64,000 nt of DNA from Sphingobacteriales bacterium 44-15 (GTDB lineage: Bacteria; Bacteroidota; Bacteroidia; Chitinophagales; Chitinophagaceae): positions 121,777-185,776 of the forward strand of contig MKWG01000037.1 in NCBI GenBank assembly GCA_001899685.1, in the 5' to 3' direction. The notes below the pieces were generated by a model. That model was not told the origin of the DNA. It worked only from the letters and a program-made list of their open reading frames with translations, and ran no database searches. The translations under genes and the position numbers were made by a program. Below, one piece after another: positions 33,409-42,679 of this stretch. Within the stretch, counting starts at the first letter, position 1; every line of letters starts with the position of its first letter.

Positions 33409-34650
33409 TCACTCCCCTTTTAATTGCTTCGTAGGATCAATCACCAGCCACAATAAGCCACCTGCTATCATTACCGCGCCTACTAAAAACAACGGTTGAT
33501 CAAAATTGTTAGTGGCATCGGCTATTTTACCAAACAAAAGCGACATGATAAAAGCGCCCATCTGCCCGAAAAAATTCATAGCGCCGGTAACAGTGCCTGT
33601 ATTATTTCTCCCGATATCTGCGCATACAGCATACGACACCATCACCCCAAAAGCAAAACAGCCGTTAGCAGCTATGAGGCATATTACAGAAGCCATATTT
33701 TGCGGAACGACGGCCGCTATGAAAATCAACAATCCACAACAGCATAAACCTGTTAGTCCAACAAAGCGGCGGCCGAATTTTAATCCTTTTCTCTTTGGCA
33801 GCCAGTCGCCAACAAATCCACCAATGAGAAAACCGCTTATACCGATGGTGAATAAGATGAACGTTATTGTTTTCATATCATTCTCCGAAAAATGTCTTCC
33901 TTCCTGCAGGTAAAGCGGCATCCACGCTACAAAAAAATAATTGCTCCACTGGCAGCAGAAGTACATCAGCATCAGAGCCCATAACGTGCGGTTTCGAAAA
34001 ATAATCTTCCATGAAACAAGATGCTGTTCCGACGAAAAACGGCGATTATTTTTAATCAACTGTAATTCTTCGGGTGAAATATTCTTCATCTGCTCAGGAA
34101 AATCACGAAACCATTTATAACAAATCAATACCCATATCACTCCTATGAAAGCATTCACAAAAAATGGCATGCGCCAGCCATAATGCATTGCCAGCGGAAC
34201 AATAATGAGCGGTGCAATAGCCGACCCTATCTGCGAACCAATACCCACCCAGGTAAGCGACCGGCCTGTTTCCCGGACAGGAAACCATCTTGATACCACT
34301 AATAATGCATTGGGATAAGTTCCGGATTCTCCCATTCCGAAAAGAAAGCGGATCACCAGCAACAGCATCAGGCCATTAGCCATTCCCGTTAGTGCCGTGC
34401 ACAGCGACCAGAATAAAACAATGCGGATAAATACAACACGCGGCCCTATGCGGTCGCCCAGCATTCCCGATGGAATTTCAAACAATGCATAGGCTAAAGT
34501 AAAAACAGCAAGTACCCAGCCGAATTGTTCATTATTGAGCTGCAGGTCGGTCTTAAGCCTTACACCAACCAGAGAAATACAGATACGATCAAGATAAGTA
34601 AGTGTGGTTAAAGAGCAGAGCAGAATTATAACCTTATAGCGATATGGCAT
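33409..34650 (-). CDS. MFS transporter, ACS family
   Basis: A 413-residue 12-helix transporter. LTYLDRICISLVGVRLKTDL at the start, GDRIGPRVVFIRI after helix 2 and GMGESGTYPNALLVVSRWFP match the anion:cation symporter family (hexuronate, galactonate, glucarate carriers). The substrate is probably a sugar acid. It could supply the ketogulonate-type lyase and dehydrogenases encoded at 36,735-39,371, but it is on the opposite strand and about 2 kb away. Confidence 0.88.
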   Translation of the reverse strand: MPYRYKVIILLCSLTTLTYLDRICISLVGVRLKTDLQLNNEQFGWVLAVFTLAYALFEIPSGMLGDRIGPRVVFIRIVLFWSLCTALTGMANGLMLLLVIRFLFGMGESGTYPNALLVVSRWFPVRETGRSLTWVGIGSQIGSAIAPLIIVPLAMHYGWRMPFFVNAFIGVIWVLICYKWFRDFPEQMKNISPEELQLIKNNRRFSSEQHLVSWKIIFRNRTLWALMLMYFCCQWSNYFFVAWMPLYLQEGRHFSENDMKTITFILFTIGISGFLIGGFVGDWLPKRKGLKFGRRFVGLTGLCCCGLLIFIAAVVPQNMASVICLIAANGCFAFGVMVSYAVCADIGRNNTGTVTGAMNFFGQMGAFIMSLLFGKIADATNNFDQPLFLVGAVMIAGGLLWLVIDPTKQLKGE

Positions 34651-34785
34651 AGTATAGTATATCTCGTCTTAAATGCTATTCGTTATTTACAGCGTTAAGT
34701 TACGGGAAACTCTTACAAAAAGTTATCAACCAGCCTCAATCAAATAGTTATAAACCACTACATTTACCATTTCGAGAATGTTATT

Positions 34786-35313
34786 GTGTTAGTAAAAAGT
34801 ATATATACAACCTATTACTCCTCTCCCATTGGCCTGTTAGAAATAAGGGTTGATGAAGAAGCGGTAAATGCCATATTATTTGTAAATACATGGAAGGGAC
34901 CGAAACTGGATGAATCATCATTGGTATCCAATCCCGAAAAAAATGTGACCGCAGAACGTTGCATACAACAATTGAATGAATATTTTGAAGGAAAAAGAAG
35001 AGTATTCGATTTTCCATTCAGGCAGGATGGAACAACTTTCCAGTTGAAAGTCTGGAATGCGCTTTTAGATATTCCTTATGGTAAAACCATATCCTATCTC
35101 GAACTGTCAAAACGAACCGGAGATGTAAAGGCAATAAGAGCGGTGGGTACTACCAATGGAAAAAATCAGCTGTGTATTGTAGTGCCCTGTCATCGTATAA
35201 TTGGGGCAAATGGCAGCCTTGTGGGCTATGGCGGCGATTTATGGAGAAAAAAATGGTTGCTGGACCACGAAGCAAAATATGCCAACGGTGTACAGACGCT
35301 TGGGGAATGGTAA
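34786..35313 (+). CDS. ogt: methylated-DNA--protein-cysteine methyltransferase
   Basis: A 175-residue suicide repair protein that removes alkyl groups from O6-alkylguanine in DNA. The acceptor is Cys135 in IVVPCHRIIG; FQLKVWNALLDIPYGKTISY and AIRAVGTTNGKN complete the active-site domain. The only plausible start is GTG at 34786, since the nearby ATG at 34778 reads into a stop. TACATTTA at 34759-34766 may be a -7 element. Confidence 0.93.
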   Translation: MLVKSIYTTYYSSPIGLLEIRVDEEAVNAILFVNTWKGPKLDESSLVSNPEKNVTAERCIQQLNEYFEGKRRVFDFPFRQDGTTFQLKVWNALLDIPYGKTISYLELSKRTGDVKAIRAVGTTNGKNQLCIVVPCHRIIGANGSLVGYGGDLWRKKWLLDHEAKYANGVQTLGEW

Positions 35314-35400
35314 GCAACAAAAAAATTATCAACGATAGCATAACCGGTTAAGCTATACCGTATTTTTGCCGGCTTTCAAATCTCAAATTTCAAATCTTCC

Positions 35401-36627
35401 ATGCCTTCATCCAAAAAAGCTGCGCTGGGCTTTATTTTCATCACATTACTGGTTGATACCATTGGCTTCGGCATCATTATACCCGTCATGCCTAAGCTTA
35501 TAGAGCAATTGATACATGGCAACCTCAGTGATGCTTCGCGCTGGGGCGGATGGCTCACTTTTGCATTTGCCATTATGCAGTTCCTGTGCGCTCCTGTATT
35601 AGGCAACCTCAGCGACCGGTATGGAAGACGTCCTGTTCTGCTATTCTCCTTATTCGGGTTCGGGCTTGATTATCTGCTGTTGACAGTAGCTCCCAATATC
35701 TCCTGGCTTTTTATCGGGAGGATCATCGCAGGCATTACCGGCGCCAGCTTCACTACTGCAGCAGCTTATATAGCTGATATCAGCTCTCATGAAGACCGCG
35801 CCAAAAACTTCGGCATGATCGGGGCCGCTTTCGGGCTTGGCTTTATTATCGGACCTGTAATTGGCGGGCTCCTGGGCAGCGTAGGCCCCCGCGTGCCCTT
35901 CATGGCAGCCGCCATACTCACGCTGCTCAACTGGCTGTATGGCTATTTTGTTTTGCCTGAATCACTGGGCAAAGAACAAAGACGTAGTTTTTCCTGGAAA
36001 AGGGCTAATCCTGTCGGCTCCTTACTGCACCTGCGCAAATATCCTGCGCTAAGCGGGTTGATCATTTCACTGATGCTGGTATATATTGCAGTACATTCCG
36101 TACAAAGTACATGGGCTTTTTTCAATATGGAAAAATTCGGGTGGGACGAAAAAATGGTTGGCATTTCATTAGGGATCGTAGGTTTACTGGTAGGATTGGT
36201 GCAGGGTGGACTGATAAGAATAGTAAATCCCCGGCTGGGCAATGAGAAGAGCATCTATGTAGGGCTCGCATTATATGCCATAGGCTTGCTGTTGTTTGCT
36301 TTTGCCTCGCAAAGCTGGATGATGCTTGTATTTCTTATCCCTTATTGCCTTGGCGGCATTGGTGGCCCGGCCCTACAGGCAGTTATTTCCAACCATGTCC
36401 CTTCCAACGAACAGGGTGAGTTACAGGGCGCTCTTACCAGCATGATGAGCGCCACTACTATTATCGGACCGCCGCTGATGACAAATCTTTTTGCTTATTT
36501 TACCGGCAAAACAGCGCCGGTATATTTTCCGGGAGCACCTTTTCTGCTCGGAGCGATTATGATGATGGTCAGCACCGTGCTGGTATACCGTATGTTTAAA
36601 GCGGAGAAAACAGATGTGTGGAGATAA
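35401..36627 (+). CDS. MFS transporter, TetA/TCR-like
   Basis: A 408-residue 12-helix antiporter. [20 protein letters not shown] at helix 1, [23 protein letters not shown] (motif A) and [15 protein letters not shown] (antiporter motif C) resemble the TetA family. Such proteins export drugs or metabolites by proton antiport. The sequence does not show whether it confers tetracycline resistance. It stands between ogt and the sugar-acid genes; a TTTCAAA-type repeat lies just before its ATG. Confidence 0.87.
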   Translation: MPSSKKAALGFIFITLLVDTIGFGIIIPVMPKLIEQLIHGNLSDASRWGGWLTFAFAIMQFLCAPVLGNLSDRYGRRPVLLFSLFGFGLDYLLLTVAPNISWLFIGRIIAGITGASFTTAAAYIADISSHEDRAKNFGMIGAAFGLGFIIGPVIGGLLGSVGPRVPFMAAAILTLLNWLYGYFVLPESLGKEQRRSFSWKRANPVGSLLHLRKYPALSGLIISLMLVYIAVHSVQSTWAFFNMEKFGWDEKMVGISLGIVGLLVGLVQGGLIRIVNPRLGNEKSIYVGLALYAIGLLLFAFASQSWMMLVFLIPYCLGGIGGPALQAVISNHVPSNEQGELQGALTSMMSATTIIGPPLMTNLFAYFTGKTAPVYFPGAPFLLGAIMMMVSTVLVYRMFKAEKTDVWR

Positions 36628-36734
36628 ATAATTTATGCTGCTGCAGACGCTTTTTTGAGTATTAACAGCAGTAATTTCAACTCTTTAGTAAAAAAATTAA
36701 CGCAGCAACCGGCTGCATCACCAAAAATGACGAT

Positions 36735-37424
36735 ATGAAACCAATTGTACAGATATCTCTTGACCTTACTAATATAGACGAGGCGCTTGAAACGGCAGCA
36801 CTTGCCATGCGTGCAGGTGTTGACTGGCTTGAAGCCGGTACCCCCCTGATCCTTGCAGAAGGGCTGCACGGAGTAAAAAAACTAAGAGAGGCTTTTCCGG
36901 GAGTGCCTATAGTTGCAGATCTGAAGACCATGGACGGCGGCTACCTGGAAGCCGAAATGATGGCTAAAGCGGGAGCGACACATGTAGTAGTAATGGCAAG
37001 GGCTCACGAAGAAACCATCAAATGCGTGGTACAAGCAGGACAGGATTTTGGCGCTAAAGTAATGGGAGATAACCTGGGATGCCCCGATATGGTAGCTGCA
37101 GCAAAATGGCTGGAAGACCTTGGCTGTGATTATGTGATCCATCATATCGGGTATGATGAGCGCCGGGGTATTGCAGCGCGTGGGGAAAGGATGCCCAGCC
37201 CGCTCGACCAGTTGAAGGAAGTAGTGCAGGCAGTAAAGATCCCTGTACAGGCAGTGGGAGGCTTAACGCTGGAGCAGGCTATCCGCTGCCCCGAATATGG
37301 CGCACCTCTGGTAGTTTTAGGCGCCCCGCTCACCATTGATGCGGATGCTTTTAAGACCGCCGACGGAGACCTCGAAAGCTCACTCAGGCTAATCTGCCAA
37401 AAAATACATGAATATGAAATTTAA
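36735..37424 (+). CDS. HPS/KGPDC family lyase (hexulose-6-phosphate synthase or 3-keto-L-gulonate-6-phosphate decarboxylase)
   Basis: A 229-residue (beta/alpha)8 enzyme of the orotidine-phosphate decarboxylase superfamily. The EAGTPL segment (33-38) and the D-x-K-x2-D motif (Asp62, Lys64, Asp67 in ADLKTMDGG) are the metal- and substrate-binding signature of this group. The neighbours, a sorbitol-type dehydrogenase and an SDR, favour sugar-acid breakdown over formaldehyde fixation; no 6-phospho-3-hexuloisomerase follows. True PyrF is encoded separately at 40,642. Confidence 0.85.
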   Translation: MKPIVQISLDLTNIDEALETAALAMRAGVDWLEAGTPLILAEGLHGVKKLREAFPGVPIVADLKTMDGGYLEAEMMAKAGATHVVVMARAHEETIKCVVQAGQDFGAKVMGDNLGCPDMVAAAKWLEDLGCDYVIHHIGYDERRGIAARGERMPSPLDQLKEVVQAVKIPVQAVGGLTLEQAIRCPEYGAPLVVLGAPLTIDADAFKTADGDLESSLRLICQKIHEYEI

Positions 37425-37505
37425 AATCTGAAATTTGAAATGTTTTAATTTGGTCAACCTGATTAAACTTCAGTATTTCAAATCCCAAATCTCAAATATT
37501 AAATA
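37425..37505. repeat. TTTGAAA-type repeat between lyase and dehydrogenase genes
   Basis: Alternating TTTAAAATCTGAAATTTGAAA and CAAATCCCAAATCTCAAATATT arms flank a short AT-rich loop. It is a diverged member of the TTTGAAA family and may act as an mRNA hairpin inside the operon. Confidence 0.5.
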
Positions 37506-37510
37506 TTAAC

Positions 37511-38536
37511 ATGAAATCTGCAGCGGTTGTAAATTATGCTCCTGAAAAAGGATCTGTAGAAATAAGAGAAATAGAGAAACCGGAAATAGGCGATGAAGAT
37601 GTGTTGCTGGAAGTTGCCAATGTAGGCGTTTGCGGCAGCGATCTGCATCAATGGACGGCAGACCATAGCTGGCCGGTAAATTACCCGGTAGTATTAGGTC
37701 ATGAATTTGGCGGACATATTGTTGCCTTAGGCAGCCGTGTTACGGGCTGGAAAGAGGGCGACAGAGTAGTTAGTGAAACAGCAGCGGTGATCAATCCCGA
37801 CAGCCCGATGACAAGAAGTGGTTTGTACAATCTTGATCCGGGACGTAAAGGATTTGGGTATGGTGTAAACGGCGCAATGACAAAATACGTTCGCGTGCCT
37901 GCACGCTGTTTGCATAGAGTGCCCGACCAACTGGCTTTTGAACAGGCCTGCCTGACAGAACCATGTTGTGTGGCATTTAACGCCGTAGTGGAGAACGCAA
38001 GATTAAAACCAGGCGACCGGGTGATTGTAATGGGCCCGGGTACTATTGGTATTTTGTGTGCAGCAATGGCAAGACTTTGCGGTGCAGAGGTAGCGGTAGT
38101 CGGATTAGAAGCAGATCGTCATCGTCTTGAAATAGCACAGCAATATGGTTGTGAAGCCGTTATTGGTGATGCGATGCCCTGGGCAACCCAGCGCGATGGC
38201 ATGGGCGCGGATTGCGTGATTGACGCTGCCGGCGCAAGTATAACTTTAAAGATGGCGTTACAGTTGGTTCGCCCTAAAGGAACAATTTCAAAAGTCGGCT
38301 GGGGACCTCAGCCTTTAAATTTCTCGCTTGATCCGCTGGTACAGAAAAACGTAACCCTGCAGGGAAGCTTCAGCCACAACTGGCCAATATGGGAACGGGT
38401 GATCGCATTGCTGGCAAGTGGTCAGCTGGATGTAAGACCTATTATCGGCGGTGTATGGTCCGTAACCGATTGGCACGAGGCCTTCGAAAAAATGCACAAG
38501 GGAGAAGTGGTGAAGAGTGTGTTGAAACCGGTATAA
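37511..38536 (+). CDS. MDR/alcohol dehydrogenase family protein lacking structural zinc cysteines
   Basis: A 341-residue medium-chain dehydrogenase like sorbitol or threonine dehydrogenases. Catalytic zinc ligands are Cys41 (VCGSDLHQW), His64 and Glu65 (GHEFGG). The NAD fold shows MGPGTIGILCAAMARLCGA near 175. At the structural zinc site, which normally has four cysteines spaced C-x2-C-x2-C-x7-C, the aligned residues are Asn95, Ser98, Thr101 and Asp109, so no second zinc can bind in the usual way while the flanking sequence is kept. It lies between the lyase and an SDR and probably oxidises a polyol or sugar acid. Confidence 0.85.
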   Translation: MKSAAVVNYAPEKGSVEIREIEKPEIGDEDVLLEVANVGVCGSDLHQWTADHSWPVNYPVVLGHEFGGHIVALGSRVTGWKEGDRVVSETAAVINPDSPMTRSGLYNLDPGRKGFGYGVNGAMTKYVRVPARCLHRVPDQLAFEQACLTEPCCVAFNAVVENARLKPGDRVIVMGPGTIGILCAAMARLCGAEVAVVGLEADRHRLEIAQQYGCEAVIGDAMPWATQRDGMGADCVIDAAGASITLKMALQLVRPKGTISKVGWGPQPLNFSLDPLVQKNVTLQGSFSHNWPIWERVIALLASGQLDVRPIIGGVWSVTDWHEAFEKMHKGEVVKSVLKPV

Positions 38537-38573
38537 AAATTTCAAATTTGAAATCTCAAATTTAAAATTAGTA

Positions 38574-39371
38574 ATGCGCTTACAAAACAAAGTCATTATA
38601 ATAACAGGAAGTTGCACAGGGATCGGTAAAGCTATTGCCATGCGCTGTGTGGAAGAAGGCGCAAAAGTAGTAGTGCACGGATTGGAAAAAGAATGGGGTG
38701 AAGAAGTAGTGGCAGCCCTGGGAAAGGAAAATGCCGTACTGCACATAGAAGATATAACAGATGAAGGCGCGCCGCAACGGCTGGTTGATCTTGCAGTGAA
38801 AACCTTTGGCAAACTGGACGCCATAGTAAATAATGCGGCTGTAGTGGCTTCCTCCAATCTTCATACTACAGACCTGCCCCTGCTCAGAAAAGTTTTAGAG
38901 ATCAATACTATTGCTCCTTTTGCGCTGATCAAAGCAGCACTCCCTCACCTGGGTAAACAAAGAGGTTGTGTATTGAATATCGGGTCGGTGAATGCCTTCA
39001 GCGGCGAGCCCAATTTATTTGCTTACAGCGTTTCCAAAGGCGGCTTAATGACAATGACCCAAAACCTCGGGGATACATTATTCCGGGAACACGGGGTTAG
39101 GGTCAACCAGATCAACCCCGGATGGGTGCTTACCGAAAATGAGACCATCCGTAAACGGGAACACGGACTTGCAGACGACTGGTATAAAGACCTGCCCAAT
39201 GTATATGCTCCTGCGGGAAGAATTATATGGCCAAAAGAAATCGCTGCTGCTGCTATATACTGGCTCTCTGATGAGTGCGGTCCCATCAGCGGACAGATAA
39301 TGACGCTGGAACAGTATCCTTTTATTGGCAGGAACCCACCTAAAGACACATCCACGATCCCTGTAAAATAG
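38574..39371 (+). CDS. SDR family oxidoreductase
   Basis: A 265-residue short-chain dehydrogenase. The nucleotide motif is TGSCTGIG (11-18), NNAA at about 89, and the catalytic pair is Tyr151 and Lys155 in YSVSK. It starts 38 bases after the alcohol dehydrogenase stop, likely in the same operon. Together with the HPS/KGPDC-type lyase it suggests a dehydrogenation-decarboxylation route for a sugar acid, but the substrate is not determined. Confidence 0.88.
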   Translation: MRLQNKVIIITGSCTGIGKAIAMRCVEEGAKVVVHGLEKEWGEEVVAALGKENAVLHIEDITDEGAPQRLVDLAVKTFGKLDAIVNNAAVVASSNLHTTDLPLLRKVLEINTIAPFALIKAALPHLGKQRGCVLNIGSVNAFSGEPNLFAYSVSKGGLMTMTQNLGDTLFREHGVRVNQINPGWVLTENETIRKREHGLADDWYKDLPNVYAPAGRIIWPKEIAAAAIYWLSDECGPISGQIMTLEQYPFIGRNPPKDTSTIPVK

Positions 39372-39390
39372 TGTTGTAACTTGCAGCATT

Positions 39391-40551
39391 ATGCAGCAAA
39401 AGTTACAACTGCCCATATATTTAGACAACAATGCTACCACGCCCGTTGATCCTGGGGTGTTGCAGGCAATGTTGCCCTATTTTACCCAGCACTTCGGAAA
39501 TGCAGCCAGCCGCAATCATAGCTTCGGATGGATAGCCGAAGAAGCAGTAATCATAGCAAGAGAACAGATTGCTTCGCTGCTGGGAGCAACTGCAGAGGAG
39601 GTCATTTTCACTTCCGGCGCTACGGAAGCGGTGAACCTGGCTATCAAAGGCGTATACGAAACCTACAGCAGCAAAGGAAAACATATTATTACCTGCGTTA
39701 CCGAGCATAAAGCCGTACTGGATACCTGCAGGCACCTGGAAAGATCCGGAGCATCTGTTACTTACCTGCCGGTAGACAGGCATGGTATCATAGACCTCAA
39801 CGCGCTGGAGCAATCCATTCAAAAAGATACCATACTCATCGCTGTCATGTTTGCCAATAACGAAACCGGGGTAATACAACCTGTTGAGACCATTGGCAGG
39901 ATAGCCAAAGAAAAAGCTGTCTTGTTTTTTTCCGATGCTACCCAGGCTGTGGGAAAGATCCCGATGAACGTTGAAAAAAACGGTATTGACCTGCTGTGTC
40001 TTTCGGCACATAAGATCTATGGACCCAAAGGAGCAGGCGCTTTATATGTAAGGAGAAAGGATCCGCGTGTCAGGCTTACGGCTCAAATAGATGGCGGCGG
40101 CCACGAAAAGGGAATGCGCAGCGGTACGCTCAATGTACCGGGAATTGTTGCCCTGGGCAAAGCCTGCGCTTTATGTGAGCAGCGGATGGATGAAGAAACC
40201 ATCCGCTTAAGTATGTTAAGGAATAAACTGGAAGCCGGTCTCACTGCAATAGAAGAAGTAAATATTAATGGCGGAAATGTTCTGCGGCTTCCGAATGTTA
40301 CCAATCTTTCCTTCAGTGGCATTAAGAGCAACAGGCTACTGACAGAGATCAGCAAAACCATAGCAGTATCTTCCGGCTCAGCGTGTACTTCAGCCAACCC
40401 TGAAGCTTCTCATGTATTAAAAGCTATGGATGTTCGTGATACGCTCGCCAGAAATTCCATCCGTTTTGGATTGGGGAGGTTCACCACCGAAGAAGAGATA
40501 GCTTATACTATTTCTACTGTCACACAAATCGTGGCATCCCTGCGGAAATAA
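39391..40551 (+). CDS. cysteine desulfurase (NifS/IscS family)
   Basis: A 386-residue class V PLP enzyme that takes sulfur from cysteine for Fe-S cluster or tRNA thiolation. YLDNNATTPVDPGVLQAMLPY is at the start, the PLP lysine is Lys208 (LSAHKIYGPKGAGA), and the catalytic Cys332 is in SSGSACTSANPEASHVL. That short loop of group I enzymes agrees with IscS/NifS. It starts 19 bases after the SDR stop but is functionally unrelated. No IscU, SufB or ThiI gene is adjacent. Confidence 0.92.
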   Translation: MQQKLQLPIYLDNNATTPVDPGVLQAMLPYFTQHFGNAASRNHSFGWIAEEAVIIAREQIASLLGATAEEVIFTSGATEAVNLAIKGVYETYSSKGKHIITCVTEHKAVLDTCRHLERSGASVTYLPVDRHGIIDLNALEQSIQKDTILIAVMFANNETGVIQPVETIGRIAKEKAVLFFSDATQAVGKIPMNVEKNGIDLLCLSAHKIYGPKGAGALYVRRKDPRVRLTAQIDGGGHEKGMRSGTLNVPGIVALGKACALCEQRMDEETIRLSMLRNKLEAGLTAIEEVNINGGNVLRLPNVTNLSFSGIKSNRLLTEISKTIAVSSGSACTSANPEASHVLKAMDVRDTLARNSIRFGLGRFTTEEEIAYTISTVTQIVASLRK

Positions 40552-40641
40552 GAAGAAAGTACGTCTCGAGCATAAACATTGTAAACACCCAATTGAAAAC
40601 ATCCATTCCTGCTATTGTCCGTGTTTTACAAATCGCCCGGC

Positions 40642-41445
40642 TTACTTCAGATATTCCCGCATTTCTTCGTGATACTGTGCAGCTATTGCTTTTGCTTCTT
40701 CAGCAAAATTTTCACCTTCTCCCGCAAAGATTATTGCACGGGATACATTTACCAGTATCCCGCAATCTTTGTTCATCGCTTTTTCTGAAATTTCTTTAAG
40801 GCTGCCTCCCTGGAAGCCTACTCCCGGTACAAGAAAGAAATGCTCCGGTAACAGCCGGCGTATATTAACAAATTCCTCTGCCTGTGTAGCGCCCACTACA
40901 AACATCAGGTTACCGGGATCACCCCACGCACTCACCGTGCGCAATACCTTTTCATAAAGCTTTTCGCCACCTGCTTCCTGCAGCTCAAAATCTGCTGCTC
41001 CTTTATTGGAGGTAAGCCCCAACACGATCGTCCATTTGTTACTGTATTCCAGGAAGGGTTGCACACTGTCTGCTCCCATATAGGGCGCAACGGTTACCGC
41101 ATCAAAGGAGAGCACTTCGAAAAATGCTTTGGCATATTGCGAGGAGGTATTCCCGATATCGCCTCTCTTGGCATCTGCAATTTTGAAATGAGTAGAAGGG
41201 ATATAATTAACCGTTTTTTCAAGAGACTCCCAACCTTTTATGCCCCGGCTTTCATAAAAAGCGGTATTGATCTTATAAGATACACAATGCTCCAGGGTAG
41301 CGTCTATTATTGCCTTATTGAAAGCAAATACCGGATCAGATTGGGAAAGCAGGTGTGCGGGGATCTTAGTGATATCGCTATCCAGGCCTACGCATAAATA
41401 AGAACCTTTTTCTTTAATAGCTTCAGTAAGTCGTTTTCTGTGCAT
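40642..41445 (-). CDS. pyrF: orotidine 5'-phosphate decarboxylase
   Basis: About 267 residues, the length of the type 2 enzyme that makes UMP from OMP. GSYLCVGLDSDITKIP and KIADAKRGDIGNTSSQYAKAFF (Lys and Asp of the active site) are diagnostic, with ILVNVSRAIIFAG binding phosphate. I start at the ATG at 41445; a longer frame to 41523 only reads the intergenic heptad repeat. The gene is single on the minus strand between the cysteine desulfurase and mrp. Confidence 0.95.
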   Translation of the reverse strand: MHRKRLTEAIKEKGSYLCVGLDSDITKIPAHLLSQSDPVFAFNKAIIDATLEHCVSYKINTAFYESRGIKGWESLEKTVNYIPSTHFKIADAKRGDIGNTSSQYAKAFFEVLSFDAVTVAPYMGADSVQPFLEYSNKWTIVLGLTSNKGAADFELQEAGGEKLYEKVLRTVSAWGDPGNLMFVVGATQAEEFVNIRRLLPEHFFLVPGVGFQGGSLKEISEKAMNKDCGILVNVSRAIIFAGEGENFAEEAKAIAAQYHEEMREYLK

Positions 41446-41463
41446 GCCGCGAAGATATAAATT

Positions 41464-41546
41464 ATCGGGTATCGGCTGTGGGCTATGGGCTGTGACCGGC
41501 TCATAGCTCTGCTGACAGCTCAAAGCTCATAGCCCACAGCTCACAC
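41464..41546. repeat. GGCTGTG/GGCTATG heptad inverted repeat
   Basis: GGCTGTG-GGCTATG-GGCTGTG (from 41474) face an inverted set. GCTGTGGGCTATG at 41475-41487 is exactly complementary to 41528-41540, a 13-bp stem. The repeat touches the mrp stop and would extend pyrF by 26 residues if the longest frame were used. Confidence 0.8.
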
Positions 41547-42635
41547 TACCACTTCCACAATTTTAGTAGTATCCATATTAGCGTTACGCATGGCAATACT
41601 CCTTGCTGCATTTCCCGCAACATGCCAGAATGCTTTTTGGGTAATGGCATCATCACTCAACATAATGGGTATTCCTGTATCGCCACCCTCCCTGATGCTC
41701 TGCACCAGTGGTATTTGTCCTAACAGAGGTATATCAAATTCTTCGGCCATCTTTTTCCCGCCTTCTTTCCCGAAAATATAATACCTGTTCTCAGGCAGCT
41801 CAGCGGGGGTAAACCAACTCATGTTTTCCACAATGCCTATTACAGGTACTTTAATTTGTGCCTGGCCAAACATGGCAATGGCTTTTTTAGCATCAGCCAG
41901 CGCTACCGGCTGAGGTGTTGTAACTACTACTACCCCGGTAACCGGCACTGTCTGTACAAGCGTCAGGTGAATATCTCCCGTACCGGGCGGCATGTCAATG
42001 ACCAGGTAATCCAGCTCTCCCCACTCTACGTCGGTGATAAACTGCCGTATAGCGCTGCTTGCCATGGGTCCGCGCCACACAACAGCCTGTTTTTCATCTA
42101 CCAGCAAGCCTATGCTCATCAGCTTTATCCCAAATTTTTCGAGTGGAATGATTATTCCTTTATCCCCGTTAGGTTTCATCAAAGGACGCTCTCCCCTTAC
42201 GCCAAACATAATAGGCACGCTCGGCCCGTAAATATCTGCATCCATCAGTCCCACGGATGCCCCGCCTTCAGCCAGAGCAAGCGCAAGATTAGCCGCTACT
42301 GTAGATTTCCCTACACCTCCCTTACCGCTTACTACCGCAATAATATTTTTCACTCCCGGTAATACAGTGCTCTTGTCTCTCCTGTTGCTATTGGTATTAG
42401 CCGTAAATTTTATATGTACATCGGCATTTTTATTCACCATCAGGTGTACCGCATTCAGGCAGGCATTCCCGATCATATCTTTCAGCGGGCAGGCGGGAGT
42501 AGTAAGCACCACGGTAAACGACACCTTATCTCCTTCAATCACAATGTCTTTCACCATATTAAGGGTTACGAGATCTTTACCAAGATCCGGCTCAATCACA
42601 TTGCTCAATGCTTTTAAAATATCACTTTCTGTCAT
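41541..42635 (-). CDS. mrp: Mrp/NBP35-type Fe-S cluster carrier ATPase
   Basis: A 364-residue protein with an N-terminal MIP18/DUF59 domain (residues 1-80) and a P-loop ATPase. The deviant Walker A is SGKGGVGKST (103-112), followed by GLMDADIYGPSVPIMFG and VIDMPPGTGD. It carries Fe-S clusters to target proteins. The C-x2-C pair that many Mrp proteins use near ENMSWF is absent: the segment reads FTPAELPENRYYIFG. TAACTTTG at 42679-42672 is a good -7 element about 35-45 bases before the ATG, though no -33 match is present. Confidence 0.92.
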   Translation of the reverse strand: MTESDILKALSNVIEPDLGKDLVTLNMVKDIVIEGDKVSFTVVLTTPACPLKDMIGNACLNAVHLMVNKNADVHIKFTANTNSNRRDKSTVLPGVKNIIAVVSGKGGVGKSTVAANLALALAEGGASVGLMDADIYGPSVPIMFGVRGERPLMKPNGDKGIIIPLEKFGIKLMSIGLLVDEKQAVVWRGPMASSAIRQFITDVEWGELDYLVIDMPPGTGDIHLTLVQTVPVTGVVVVTTPQPVALADAKKAIAMFGQAQIKVPVIGIVENMSWFTPAELPENRYYIFGKEGGKKMAEEFDIPLLGQIPLVQSIREGGDTGIPIMLSDDAITQKAFWHVAGNAARSIAMRNANMDTTKIVEVVV

Positions 42636-42671
42636 CTATCGAACTTTTTGTTAAAAAGATTAACTCTCCCG

Positions 42672-42679
42672 CAAAGTTA
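42672..42679 (-). promoter_or_regulatory. -7 promoter element for mrp
   Basis: TAACTTTG on the minus strand matches TAnnTTTG exactly and lies 36 bases before the mrp ATG. The -33 region does not contain TTTG at the usual spacing. Confidence 0.4.

Noticed and set aside
35401-36627. Tetracycline resistance gene
   Set aside because: The TetA-like fold is shared by many housekeeping exporters in this phylum; no resistance context or mobile element is nearby.
39421-40011. A 196-codon minus-strand frame opposite the cysteine desulfurase
   Set aside because: Fully antisense to a well-supported gene with clear active-site motifs, and the translation shows no domain.
41446-41523. N-terminal 26-residue extension of PyrF
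   Set aside because: It is translated from the intergenic GGCTGTG-type repeat and has no counterpart in the family; the ATG at 41445 gives the normal start.
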